Below are positions 36,990-45,300 of a stretch of DNA of 64,000 nucleotides, one piece after another; the stretch's first letter is position 1, and each line of letters begins with the position of its first letter. Location: NCBI GenBank assembly GCA_963741845.1, contig CAVUJV010000033.1, positions 310,001-374,000 of the forward strand, given 5' to 3'. A model generated the notes under the pieces. The model was not told the origin of the DNA. It made no database searches and saw only the letters and a program-made list of their open reading frames with translations. The DNA comes from Roseiarcus sp963741845 (GTDB lineage: Bacteria > Pseudomonadota > Alphaproteobacteria > Rhizobiales > Beijerinckiaceae). Made by a program: the position numbers and the translations under genes.

Positions 36990-37909
36990 ACATGGGCGAT
37001 CTCATCGCGATCGGCGAGCCGCTGATCGAACTGAACCAGCCGAGCGCGGGCGCGCCCTATGTGCAGGGCTTTGGAGGCGACACGTCGAACGCGATGATCG
37101 CCGCCGCGCGGCTCGGCGCGGACGCGGCCTATTTTACGGCGGTCGGCGCCGATCAGTTCGGGCAGGCTCTGGCCGAGCTCTGGATGCGCGAGGGGGTGGA
37201 CGCAAGCCGGGTCATCGTCAGCGGGGGCGCGCATACCGGCCTCTATTTCGTGACGCATGGGCCGGACGGCCATATGTTTTCCTACATGCGGGCAGGGTCG
37301 GCCGCGAGCCGGATCGGGGAGGCCGACCTGCCTGTGGACAGGATCAAGGACACGAAGATCCTGCATGCGTCGGGCATCAGCCAGGCGATATCTTCCTCGG
37401 CGGCGGACGCCGTCTTCGCGGCGATCGACGTTGCGCATGGCGCGGGCCGGCTCGTCTCCTACGACCCGAACCTGAGATTGAAACTCTGGCCGCTACGGCG
37501 GGCGCGCGCCATCATCCACGAGGCGATGCGCGCAACCGACATCGCATTGCCCGGCCTCGACGATGCCGAGGCGCTCACGGGCCTGACCGACCCGGACGCG
37601 ATCGCAGACTTTTATCTACGGCTCGGCGCGCGGGTCGTGATCGTCAAGCTCGGCAAGAATGGCGCCCTCGCGGCGACGCCCGAGCGGCGCGAGCCGATTG
37701 CGGCGCGAAAGGTGAAGGCGGTGGACGCGACCGGCGCGGGCGACTGCTTCGACGGCTCCTTCCTCACCGAATATGTGCGCACCGGCAATCCTTTCGTTTC
37801 GGCGCGCTTCGCCAATGTCGCGGCGGGTCTCTCGACGCAGGGCTATGGCGCTGTTGCGCCGCTGCCGCGCCGGGCCGACGTTGAAGCGGTTCTGAAGAGC
37901 CTCGCGTGA
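36986..37909 (+). CDS. PfkB family sugar kinase, 2-keto-3-deoxygluconate kinase-like
   Basis: This 307-residue ribokinase-fold enzyme has LIAIGEPLIELNQPSAG at the N-terminus, the substrate loop VQGFGGDTSNAMIAAARLG, SYDPNLRLKLWPLRRA, VIVKLGKNGALAA and the PfkB-2 signature VKAVDATGAGDCFDGSFL with the catalytic Asp. The pattern fits KdgK, which phosphorylates 2-keto-3-deoxygluconate in Entner-Doudoroff-type routes, but other sugars are possible. Start: GTG 36986 overlaps the LysE stop; ATG 36992 is an alternative. Its stop overlaps the GTG of the next LysE gene. Confidence 0.87.
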   Translation: MNMGDLIAIGEPLIELNQPSAGAPYVQGFGGDTSNAMIAAARLGADAAYFTAVGADQFGQALAELWMREGVDASRVIVSGGAHTGLYFVTHGPDGHMFSYMRAGSAASRIGEADLPVDRIKDTKILHASGISQAISSSAADAVFAAIDVAHGAGRLVSYDPNLRLKLWPLRRARAIIHEAMRATDIALPGLDDAEALTGLTDPDAIADFYLRLGARVVIVKLGKNGALAATPERREPIAARKVKAVDATGAGDCFDGSFLTEYVRTGNPFVSARFANVAAGLSTQGYGAVAPLPRRADVEAVLKSLA

Positions 37910-38547
37910 GCCCCTTCTTTCCAAGCCCCTCGCTCGCGCTCGCCTATGTCGCCGCCTGCCTCCTGCTCGCGGCGACGCCGGGGGCGGATATGGCGCTCTT
38001 CCTGTCGCGGACGCTGAGCGGCGGGCGGGCGCAAGGGTTCGCCGCGCAGGCGGGCGCCAATGTCGGGCTTCTGGCCCATTCGCTGGCGGCGGCGCTGGGC
38101 CTCTCGGCGCTGCTCGCCGCGTCGTCCGAGGCTTATGAGGCAGTGAAGATCGCGGGCGCGCTCTATCTGCTATGGCTCGCGTGGCGCGCGATCCGGCATG
38201 GTTCCGCGCTCAAGCTCAGGACGGACGGCGTGGACGGCGGGGCTCGCGGCGCCTTCATGACGGGCCTTCTGATCAATCTCACGAACCCGAAAATCGTGAT
38301 CTTCTTCGTGACCTTCCTGCCGCAGTTCATCGGCGCCAGCGACCCGCACGCGAGTTTGAAGCTTTTCGTGCTGGGCGTGGGTTTCATCGCGATCACGACG
38401 CCGGTGAACGCGCTTGTCATTCTAACGGCGGGCCGCTTCGTTGCGGCCGCGAAGCGCAATCCGCGCGCGCTGCGCGTCTTCGATTATGGCTTCGCGGCGC
38501 TGATGAGCCTGTTCGCGGCGCGGATCGCCTGGAGCGAAACGCGATAG
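37906..38547 (+). CDS. LysE family exporter (second copy)
   Basis: The protein has 213 residues. Family marks are LLLAATPGADMALFLSRTLS, IAGALYLLWLAWRAI and GLLINLTNPKIVIFFVTFLP. It is clearly paralogous in layout to the LysE gene at 36381 but divergent in sequence, so this is not a recent tandem duplication. GTG start at 37906 in a GTGA overlap with the kinase stop. Exporters on both sides of a sugar kinase are unusual. Confidence 0.9.
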   Translation: MSPFFPSPSLALAYVAACLLLAATPGADMALFLSRTLSGGRAQGFAAQAGANVGLLAHSLAAALGLSALLAASSEAYEAVKIAGALYLLWLAWRAIRHGSALKLRTDGVDGGARGAFMTGLLINLTNPKIVIFFVTFLPQFIGASDPHASLKLFVLGVGFIAITTPVNALVILTAGRFVAAAKRNPRALRVFDYGFAALMSLFAARIAWSETR

Positions 38548-38560
38548 GGAGAAGCGTTGG

Positions 38561-38863
38561 ATGGACCTTGCCGCTTTCCGCGCCTCGCTTGCCGACCCGA
38601 CGCCGCCTGCCGGTCTCAGCCTCGCGTTGCGTGCGCTCTGGCTCGACGCGAAAGGCGACTGGGACGGGGCGCATGCGGCGGCTCAAGCCGACGAGGGCGG
38701 AGCGGGGGACTGGGTCCACGCCTATCTGCATCGCAAGGAAGGCGACGCCGGCAACGCCGCCTATTGGTATCGCCGCGCCCGCCAGCCGGTGTGCCGGACG
38801 TCGCTCGACGAGGAATGGGCAGCCATTGCGGCGACATTGCTCGGCGAGATGCGCGGCGGTTAG
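38561..38863 (+). CDS. Small conserved-looking protein, unknown function
   Basis: This 100-residue soluble protein reads MDLAAFRASLADPTPPAGLS, then ALRALWLDAKGDWDGAHAAAQ, then WVHAYLHRKEGDAGNAAYWY. The two helix-turn-helix-like blocks with W, A and Y spacing look like a pair of TPR- or SEL1-type repeats. It is a common small protein type in Hyphomicrobiales and no function is known. It follows the LysE gene by 13 bp and ends the plus-strand array that starts at 29653. Confidence 0.7.
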   Translation: MDLAAFRASLADPTPPAGLSLALRALWLDAKGDWDGAHAAAQADEGGAGDWVHAYLHRKEGDAGNAAYWYRRARQPVCRTSLDEEWAAIAATLLGEMRGG

Positions 38864-39177
38864 CGGCAGTCCAGCGATCGCCTGATATCCTTCCTGAGAG
38901 GGGCGGGGGACCGACAAAATCTGGACGGCGGGTCATTCGCACGATATACTGAAAATCAGAAGCAGCCTTCCCGTTTCCACCGCGGGCTGTAGGCGCGGCC
39001 GACAACCGCGCCGAGGCGGGCTCAACAAGCCCGCCCGGACATCGGCGGGGCGTCCGGCCCGGGGTTACAGACGACGAGACAACGTCCAGACGACGAGACG
39101 ACGAGATGACGCTAAAATCGATGTTAACCCATTGGAATCGCGAAATTCGGAACGCTAAATTGTGGTCTCATCTTCGG
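38864..39177. other. Intergenic region with short GACGACGAGA repeats
   Basis: No gene is supported in these 314 bp between the convergent small-protein and cyclase genes. The 12-mer AGACGACGAGAC occurs at 39069-39080 and 39088-39099, and its core GACGACGAGA recurs at 39097-39106. The last 60 bp before the cyclase stop are AT-richer. I see no clear terminator with a T-run. Confidence 0.6.
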
Positions 39178-40608
39178 TCACGCCGCCTTTGCCGCCCCAC
39201 GCTCACGGATCTCGAAGATCTCGAACTGCTCGCTGACGCCGCGCAGGGCGAGCGTCTTCGAGGTCGAGCGATAGCCTGACCTCTCGACGAGTTCGGCGAC
39301 TTCCGCGCTCTCGACGACCGGCTTCGTCGCGAGAATGGCGTCAGGCTCGGCGAGTCCCTGGACGCGCGAGGCGACATTGACCGTCATGCCGAAATAGTCC
39401 TGCCGATCGTCGAGCGTCACGGCCAGGCAGGGTCCGGTATGCAGGCCGATGTTGAGGGCGAGATCCTCGCTGCCTCGCCGTTGGTTGATTCTGCGCATTG
39501 CGTCCCGCATCGCCATCGCCGCGCGGACGGCGCGGTCTGGCGTCGGGAAGGTGGCCATGACCGCGTCGCCGATGGTCTTGACCACGGCGCCGCCCTCAGT
39601 CCCGACGGCGGACAGGAGTTCGCCGAAATGGCTGCGCACGAGATCGAAGGCCGCGAGGTCGCCGACCCGGTCGTAAAGCGCGGTCGAGCCGCGCAGGTCC
39701 GTGAAAAGGATCGTGAGGCTTGTGATTTTGAATCGCTGCTCGGAATCGAGCGTCGCTGTCCGATAGAGGTCGCGGAAGGTCTGGTTGCTGAGAAGCCGGG
39801 TTGCGGTGAGGAAGGGGCGGCGGTTCTCGAAGATCTTGTGCATGTGCTCGTTGGCGAGCCACAGCGCCGGCATCGTGCGCCGCGACGAGGTGTTCTCGAG
39901 CGAGAGGCGCACGGGTCCGGGCGCAAGCTCGACGGCGCCCTTGTGCGCTTGCGCGTCGCCGAAAGCGATCGAGAAATTACGCCGCTCCTTGGTTTCCTCT
40001 CCCGACACCGCGAAGAACATCGTGGTATGGCTGACCGGGTCGAACAGCAGCGCCTGGCCGGGGGGCAGCGAGAGCGACATCGCCGCGCGTTCGCCCGGCC
40101 CAAGCTCCATCATGTCCAGGGTTGCGTTGTCGACGATGGCCTGGATGTCATCCTGCGGAACCACGGCGGAGCTGAAGAAGATCTGTTGCGCGTAGTCGGC
40201 CAACGACAGCGAATCCGGATCATGAGCAGCAATCCGTCGGATGCGACGGTTGACCGTGAAGGTGACTTCGACGATCTCGTCCAGCTTCGGCTCGTATTCC
40301 TCGACGCAGAGCGAGCAGAGATAGTGGGAGCGGTTGAGGGTCTTCAGCGCGACCCCGCTCTCCAGCACCCCGCCGCAGCCGGGGCAGAGCATGCTCCAGG
40401 ACATGTCGAAAAGTCCAAGCCGCGCAGCATGCACAAGCGCGGTGATGGTCGTGTCCTCTTTGAGACCACGGCGCGCAGCGAAAGCCAGCGGATTGATGCG
40501 GTTGAGCGCGCGATCCTCGCCCGTCTCCACCTCGGCCTTCAGCGCGGCGACGACCTCCGCGTCGGCCGTCTGACTCAAGAGGTCCCAAAGTCCGGATGCT
40601 TCGGCCAT
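39178..40608 (-). CDS. Class III adenylate/guanylate cyclase with zinc-ribbon N-terminal region
   Basis: The protein has 476 residues. The N-terminal half (DUF5939-like) contains a four-cysteine zinc ribbon (MLCPGCGGVL, later YLCSLCVEEY). The C-terminal catalytic domain starts at TSLTILFTDLRGSTALYDRVGD, with the metal-binding Asp, continues to VVKTIGDAVMATFPTPDRA and LNIGLHTGPCLAVTLDDRQ, and ends YFGMTVNVASRVQGLAE with the Asn/Arg transition-state residues. It likely makes cAMP from ATP as a soluble, signal-responsive enzyme; the zinc ribbon may sense a ligand or redox state. Monocistronic, with a long upstream spacer. Confidence 0.9.
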   Translation of the reverse strand: MAEASGLWDLLSQTADAEVVAALKAEVETGEDRALNRINPLAFAARRGLKEDTTITALVHAARLGLFDMSWSMLCPGCGGVLESGVALKTLNRSHYLCSLCVEEYEPKLDEIVEVTFTVNRRIRRIAAHDPDSLSLADYAQQIFFSSAVVPQDDIQAIVDNATLDMMELGPGERAAMSLSLPPGQALLFDPVSHTTMFFAVSGEETKERRNFSIAFGDAQAHKGAVELAPGPVRLSLENTSSRRTMPALWLANEHMHKIFENRRPFLTATRLLSNQTFRDLYRTATLDSEQRFKITSLTILFTDLRGSTALYDRVGDLAAFDLVRSHFGELLSAVGTEGGAVVKTIGDAVMATFPTPDRAVRAAMAMRDAMRRINQRRGSEDLALNIGLHTGPCLAVTLDDRQDYFGMTVNVASRVQGLAEPDAILATKPVVESAEVAELVERSGYRSTSKTLALRGVSEQFEIFEIRERGAAKAA

Positions 40609-41262
40609 GACCTGCTCCGTCGAATGATCCTGGCTCTCCGACCTGCGATCCGTTCGGACGGGCGTGAGAGCGCGTTACAAGCCTTTGCGTTTCCGATGCG
40701 CCTGCGAGCGCCGATCGACGCCAAATCACCTCGAACGATGCTTCGATTCAATTACCTGAGACAGAATTGGCATGATGGCATGACGCCGAGCTTCCTCGCG
40801 ACGCCGAGAGTCCCGCGGCCTTGCACGGCCGCGTGCGACGGCGCCGTCCTCGTGAACGCATAGGAGATGGCGGTCGCTCGCCGGAAAATCAATGCCGGGC
40901 CAAGCCGTCCAGCGGCGCAATGGAAGGCTTGAAATCGAGGCGGTCGTCACGGGGTGCACCGCCTGTTCGGAGACCGGAGGCTGTCTTAATCGCGCGTATA
41001 TTGCTACTCGCAGATTGTGTAACGCAACCGATATTATGCTCAATATCGAAATGCGCAGCCAAAATCATCGCGTCCGGTAATAGGCTTACGGCGTTCTGGC
41101 CAGATTTCATGAATAAATTGTAACGGAAAGCGCGAACCAGGGTGACGGTTTGAGGGCGAAAAAGAAACACAATCTATCGATTGCATTGAACCAATAAAAT
41201 GATGTAGGATGGTTCCGTTAGGGGAATGTTTTTAAAAAGCATAGATCGGGGAAGGTATTGCA
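40609..41262. other. Long intergenic region upstream of the PEP-CTERM gene
   Basis: This 654-bp spacer lies between the divergent cyclase and PEP-CTERM genes. The left part is GC-rich, the right part (from about 40980) markedly AT-richer. Seen: a tandem 8-mer TGGCATGA (40769-40784 approx.) and a small hairpin CGATATT/AATATCG (41029-41048). Short open frames on both strands have no ribosome-binding site or family-like sequence, so I call none. It probably holds two divergent promoters. Confidence 0.55.
41181..41210 (+). promoter_or_regulatory. Possible sigma-70-type promoter of the PEP-CTERM gene
   Basis: TTGCAT (41181-41186) and TAGGAT (41205-41210) are 18 bp apart in AT-rich DNA, 52 bp upstream of the ATG at 41263. 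The match is imperfect and no experiment supports it. Confidence 0.3.
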
Positions 41263-42045
41263 ATGAAGAAGGCAGTTGTGGCCGCGCTCGCTATGGCGAG
41301 TTTCGCGGTAGGTGGCGCTCATGCCGCGATCAACTTCGAACTGGCGGGCGCATCGACCGGCGCCTCGGCATTCGCGAGTTCCGACGGGTTCGCGCCGGAC
41401 TCGACAATGAACTACCAGATCAACTCGACCTCGAATTTCGGCGATCTCGTCTCGGGGCTAATCGTTCAGAACCAGGCTTCCGCGGTCTCTGGCGTCGGGT
41501 CGAGCGCCATCAGCGCGCTCGATACGGAGACAGTCACGATTGCGGCGATTTCGCCGTCTTCGGGCTCGATCCGTTTCGCCGGCGCAACGAGCGCGGGGCT
41601 CGGACCGGAAGCCTCCGGCTCCGCCAGCGCGGGATCGCCCGGGGCCATCGCGTACTATAAGTTCTCCATCACGAACGATCCGATCTGGTTCACGATCGAT
41701 TACGCGACCGCGGGGGACAATCCCGCGCCTCTGTCCTACCTCGGAATCCTGTCGAACGGGACGTCCGCGCCGGTGGGGTTGCTGCATGTCGGCGCCAACG
41801 ACTCGGGGACGGCCTCGTATCATCTGGATCCGGGCCACTACGTCTTCAGTGTGCTGGAATCGGCAAGCTCCTACGCGCCGGACTATCTGTCGAACAGCAC
41901 TCCGGGCGCGCTCCTGACGGGCTCCTCGATGGGCGTGTTCACGTTCTCCGATCCCGTTCCGGAGGCCTCGACCTGGATCATGATGGGTCTCGGCTTCGGG
42001 GCCTTTGCGCTGGTGGCCGCCCGCCGGCGGCTGCGTCCCGCCTGA
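41263..42045 (+). CDS. PEP-CTERM-type exported protein
   Basis: The protein has 260 residues. A signal peptide (KKAVVAALAMASFAVGGAHA) leads to a Ser/Ala/Gly-rich secreted region with strands but no known enzyme motif. The C-terminus is a PEP-CTERM sorting signal: PVPEASTWIMMG, then a helix GFGAFALVAA, then arginines RRRLRP. Such signals are cut by an exosortase (EpsH/XrtA class) and are linked to exopolysaccharide or biofilm export. No exosortase gene is in the window. Low Cys and high Ser/Ala suggest a surface or matrix protein. It is followed by surE on the same strand. Confidence 0.85.
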   Translation: MKKAVVAALAMASFAVGGAHAAINFELAGASTGASAFASSDGFAPDSTMNYQINSTSNFGDLVSGLIVQNQASAVSGVGSSAISALDTETVTIAAISPSSGSIRFAGATSAGLGPEASGSASAGSPGAIAYYKFSITNDPIWFTIDYATAGDNPAPLSYLGILSNGTSAPVGLLHVGANDSGTASYHLDPGHYVFSVLESASSYAPDYLSNSTPGALLTGSSMGVFTFSDPVPEASTWIMMGLGFGAFALVAARRRLRPA

Positions 42046-42089
42046 CAATGAACCGCTAGCGCCGTCCTGATCTGCCATCGCGCGAATCT

Positions 42090-42108
42090 CCGTTCCGCTC
42101 TAGAACGG
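42090..42108. repeat. Short hairpin between the PEP-CTERM gene and surE
   Basis: Arms CCGTTC and GAACGG flank a 7-nt loop, in the 102-bp gap. There is no T-run; weak terminator or leader structure. Confidence 0.3.
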
Positions 42109-42147
42109 CGCTTGCCGCCGGATTAAGAGCGAGCGGCGGAGACCGCG

Positions 42148-42918
42148 ATGCGCATTCTGATCACCAACGACGACGGCATTCACGCACAGGGCCTCAAGGT
42201 CCTCGAGGAGATCGCGAGGGAGCTGTCGGATGACGTCACGGTGGTCGCTCCCGAGAGCGACCAGTCCGGCGTCGCCCATTCGCTGTCGCTGAGCGACCCG
42301 TTGCGGCTCCGGGAAGTGACCCCGCGCCATTTCGCGGTGCGGGGCACGCCGACGGACTGCGTCATCATGGGGGTCCGCAAGATCCTCGCGGACCGCAAGC
42401 CCGACCTCGTTCTCTCCGGGGTCAACCGCGGCCAGAACGTCGCGGAGGACGTGACCTATTCGGGCACCATCGCCGGCGCGATGGAAGGCGCGATGCTCGG
42501 CATTCCCGCGATCGCGCTGTCGCAGGCCTATGGCGGGATTCCCGGCCGGCCCCATGTCGTCTGGGACGTCGCGCGCACCCATGCGCCGCCGCTGATCCGC
42601 AAGATCTTCGCCGCCGGAATTCCCGACGGCGGTCTGGTCAACGTGAACTTTCCCGCCTGCGCGCCGGACGAGGTGGCGGGCGTCGCCTTCGTGCGGCAGG
42701 GCCAGCGGAACGCGGAGCTGATGCGGATCGAGGAGCGGCGCGACGGCCGCGGCTTTCCCTACTATTGGCTGATGTTCCAGCGGGGCGAGATCCGTTTCGA
42801 CGAGGGAACGGACCTTGCCGCCATGGCCGCGAGGCGGATCGCCGTCACGCCGCTCAGGCTCGACCTCACCGACGACATCGAGCTGGCGCGGCTGGAGGGG
42901 GCTTTCTCGGTCCCGTGA
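42148..42918 (+). CDS. surE: 5'/3'-nucleotidase SurE
   Basis: SurE is a metal-dependent survival phosphatase acting on nucleoside monophosphates. Motifs: RILITNDDGIHAQGL with the paired metal-binding Asp residues, APESDQSGVAHSLSLSDPLR, LVLSGVNRGQNVAEDVTYSG with the Asn ligand and GAMEGAMLGIPAIALSQ. It has 256 residues, normal length. It is followed after 33 bp by pcm, the classic surE-pcm pair that deals with stationary-phase damage. Confidence 0.96.
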   Translation: MRILITNDDGIHAQGLKVLEEIARELSDDVTVVAPESDQSGVAHSLSLSDPLRLREVTPRHFAVRGTPTDCVIMGVRKILADRKPDLVLSGVNRGQNVAEDVTYSGTIAGAMEGAMLGIPAIALSQAYGGIPGRPHVVWDVARTHAPPLIRKIFAAGIPDGGLVNVNFPACAPDEVAGVAFVRQGQRNAELMRIEERRDGRGFPYYWLMFQRGEIRFDEGTDLAAMAARRIAVTPLRLDLTDDIELARLEGAFSVP

Positions 42919-42951
42919 CGGGAAGCCCGGAACCCGGGCAAAGGGGGCGCG

Positions 42952-43608
42952 ATGAGCGCGACGGAGGTTGAGGAACGCGCCCAGTTCATGCTCGCGATGC
43001 GGGCGCGGGGCGTCAACGATCTCAGGCTTCTGCGGGCGATGGAGCGCGTGCCCCGCGCGCTCTTCATGCCGCAGCGCTTCGCCGACATGGCGGCGCGCGA
43101 CATCGCCCTTCCCATCGGCTGCGGCCAGACCTCGCCGCCGCCCTCGACGCTCGCGCGCATGGTCGCGGCGCTCGATCTGAAGCCCTCGGACCGGGTCTGC
43201 GAGATCGGGACGGGGACCGGCTATTGCACGGCGCTGATCGCCCAGCTTGCGGGCGAGGTGGTCTCGCTCGAACGGTTCCAGACGCTGGCGGTCGAGGCGT
43301 CGGCGCGCCTTGAGGCCTTCGGGCTCGCCAATGCCGAGGTGCTGTGGCGGGACGGGTTCGCCTTCCACGAGACCGGCCGCCGGTTCGACAAGGTGATCGT
43401 CCACGGGCTCATCGAGACGCCCGCCCGGTCCATCTTCCAGCTGATCGAACGGGAAGGCACGGTCGTGGCGGCCCAGGCGGGGCCGGGCAGGGCGGAGCAG
43501 CGCATCGTCCGCCTGAGCGTGCCCGCCGAGGGGCCCGTGACGATCGCCGAGCTCGGCCCCGCGCGGGCGCTGCGCCCGCTGGAGCATGGGCTCGCCAAGG
43601 CGCTGTGA
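42952..43608 (+). CDS. pcm: Protein-L-isoaspartate O-methyltransferase
   Basis: Pcm methylates isoaspartyl residues to start repair of aged proteins. The 218-residue sequence has RVPRALFMPQRFADMAARD, a substrate loop GCGQTSPPPSTLARM, and the SAM-binding VCEIGTGTGYCTALIAQLAG followed by VVSLERFQTLAVEA. The 'PPPST' replaces the more usual 'ISQPY', a common variant in alphaproteobacteria. It directly follows surE. The expected next gene, an NlpD-like LytM peptidase, is missing; a 580-bp gap and an accessory operon follow. Confidence 0.92.
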   Translation: MSATEVEERAQFMLAMRARGVNDLRLLRAMERVPRALFMPQRFADMAARDIALPIGCGQTSPPPSTLARMVAALDLKPSDRVCEIGTGTGYCTALIAQLAGEVVSLERFQTLAVEASARLEAFGLANAEVLWRDGFAFHETGRRFDKVIVHGLIETPARSIFQLIEREGTVVAAQAGPGRAEQRIVRLSVPAEGPVTIAELGPARALRPLEHGLAKAL

Positions 43609-44188
43609 GGGCGGACCCCCGATCGGCTCATTTGGCTTTCCTTGGACGGACGCGATTCGGGGCCAATTCCGCCCCTCGCCGAGGGTTGGATTGTCTTGGA
43701 TTTCCTTGGATTCTCTCGTCCGAATCGAGCCTTTTCAATGGGTTACGCGCGACCTCCGACGAAATATATTTCGCGTCCGATCCCGCCCGCGAACGGCGGC
43801 GCGCGAGACCGCCCGCCCCGCCCAGGAACCGTCCAGACCGCCCGTGCTTTTTGCAAAGCTCTCATGGACGGCAGGATAACCGAGATTCTGATTTTCAGCA
43901 ATGGATTGTCGGATGGTCCGCGACCGGCGGGAAGCGGACCGTTCGCGGTCGAAACAATGGCGACCGCAATGCGTGAATACCGGTCGTTCGCGACGACTTG
44001 CCGAACGGGTCAAATCGGCCCTAGAGTGTCGCGGTGGGAATAGTAATTTACCACCCTATAAACGGGGCTCAAAGCGTTTCGTGGGCTGCCGCTTGACGCG
44101 AACGAAGTCCATTCGTTGGTCTGCCACTTTCTTTCACTAATCCTTCAATCGAACACAACATATCATTGGCCACTAACGGCGTCGCGCC
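43609..44188. other. 580-bp gene-free region with short repeats
   Basis: No supported gene. Seen: three TTGGATT heptamers on a 10-bp period (43686, 43696, 43706), a 14-bp perfect palindrome CGAAATATATTTCG (43760-43773), and a GGTGG/CCACC hairpin near 44034-44053. Composition becomes AT-richer toward 44188. It separates the housekeeping surE-pcm pair from the DyP operon and looks like the seam of an insertion, though I see no tRNA, integrase or target duplication. Confidence 0.5.
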
Positions 44189-44632
44189 ATGAGCGTTCTG
44201 TTGGAAATGATCGGCCGTGGTTGGGATAATTTTCTTGCACGGCCAAATGGCTCCCTGAGCTTGCGGTTTTACGTCCAGCCGACGATGGCGGGGCTATTAG
44301 CACTGCGGGCAGGCGTTCAGGACGCGAGGGAGGGACGGCAGGGCTATCTATGGGCGATGCTTACACGCCCGGAGAGGCGTCGGCAGTTGCTCCACGAGGG
44401 CTGGCGGGGAGCGATGACTCCGTTCCTGGCGGCGATCGCGCTCGACTGCGTCTATCAGCTCATGACGGTGCGGTTTGTCTACCCGCTGGAGCTGCTGTTT
44501 ACGGCGACTTTGCTGGCGCTCGTTCCATACGCCTTGTTGCGAGGACCCTTCAATCGCCTGGCGCGCCTGTTCTTGCCGGCTGCTCGTGCGCCGCCTGTCG
44601 AACCACCCCGCAGCGATAAATTCGTTTCCTGA
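44189..44632 (+). CDS. Small membrane protein heading the DyP operon
   Basis: This 147-residue protein has two hydrophobic segments (TPFLAAIALDCVYQLM and YPLELLFTATLLALVPYALL) after a soluble N-terminus beginning MSVLLEMIGRGWDNFLARPN and containing SLSLRFYVQPTMAGLLALRA. No family is recognised. It is the first of five same-strand genes with short gaps (28, 67, 31 and 12 bp), so it likely acts with the peroxidase. Confidence 0.7.
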   Translation: MSVLLEMIGRGWDNFLARPNGSLSLRFYVQPTMAGLLALRAGVQDAREGRQGYLWAMLTRPERRRQLLHEGWRGAMTPFLAAIALDCVYQLMTVRFVYPLELLFTATLLALVPYALLRGPFNRLARLFLPAARAPPVEPPRSDKFVS

Positions 44633-44660
44633 GGAAACACATCAAGGAAGGGCCAACACA

Positions 44661-45233
44661 ATGTCGAACGAATCGAAGACACAGGACTGGTCGAAGCCCG
44701 CGGCGATGGCGATCCCAAAGGGAGGGTATTTCCAGGACAAGGTCGAGCAGGGGCGTTACGGGCCAATCTTTCCCAAGAGCCCGGCCTGCTACGGCTTCTC
44801 CATTCTCGCGAAAATAATCCCAGGCCGCGAGGACGTCTTCTACAAATACGCTAAAGACATCGAGAAGACGATCGCCGCGCAGCCAGAGGCCCTGGCTGTC
44901 CTGCAGCTACATTATCTGCGCTGGGTGCTCTTTCCCATCAAAGGGGATACCTACTTCATGTATCAGGGCATTTTCGACACCGATTTCGATAAGTATACCG
45001 AAGACGCCGTTACGCTGTTCGGCGTCACCGGTCTGAGGACGGTGTTCGAGAATCTCGAGGATTTCCCGATGGACTGGCAAACAAATCCCGCGGCATTCAT
45101 CAAGTTTGTCCGGGATCATCAATGCCCGAGCTTCCTCGAATACGCGGAATATCCGTATGCGAGCGCCACTGAAATCAAGAAAGCCCTAAAACTGAAGGCC
45201 GCGTTCTCGACCATGCTCGACCAGATGCAGTGA
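44661..45233 (+). CDS. Unknown protein with DyP-like ferredoxin-fold pattern
   Basis: The protein has 190 residues, with no signal peptide. The middle (LQLHYLRWVLFPIKGDTYF, MYQGIFDTDFDKYTEDAV and GLRTVFENLEDFPMDW) recalls the dimeric alpha-beta barrel of DyP/chlorite dismutase-like proteins, where 'LHFARW ... LLF-SNYDGS ... GLTAIWS' is typical. The catalytic GxxDG motif is absent, so it may be a non-enzymatic partner or substrate-binding subunit. It precedes the DyP gene by 67 bp. The fold claim is an inference from pattern only. Confidence 0.6.
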   Translation: MSNESKTQDWSKPAAMAIPKGGYFQDKVEQGRYGPIFPKSPACYGFSILAKIIPGREDVFYKYAKDIEKTIAAQPEALAVLQLHYLRWVLFPIKGDTYFMYQGIFDTDFDKYTEDAVTLFGVTGLRTVFENLEDFPMDWQTNPAAFIKFVRDHQCPSFLEYAEYPYASATEIKKALKLKAAFSTMLDQMQ

Positions 45234-45300
45234 ATCCGGGATGCGATCGTCAGAGCTGACGGTCATCTGCCGTGAGGTCAGCTAATCGGGGAACGTTGCA

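Noticed and set aside
40821..41170. Short open frames on both strands in the spacer before the PEP-CTERM gene
   Set aside because: No ribosome-binding site, no family-like sequence and mutual overlap.
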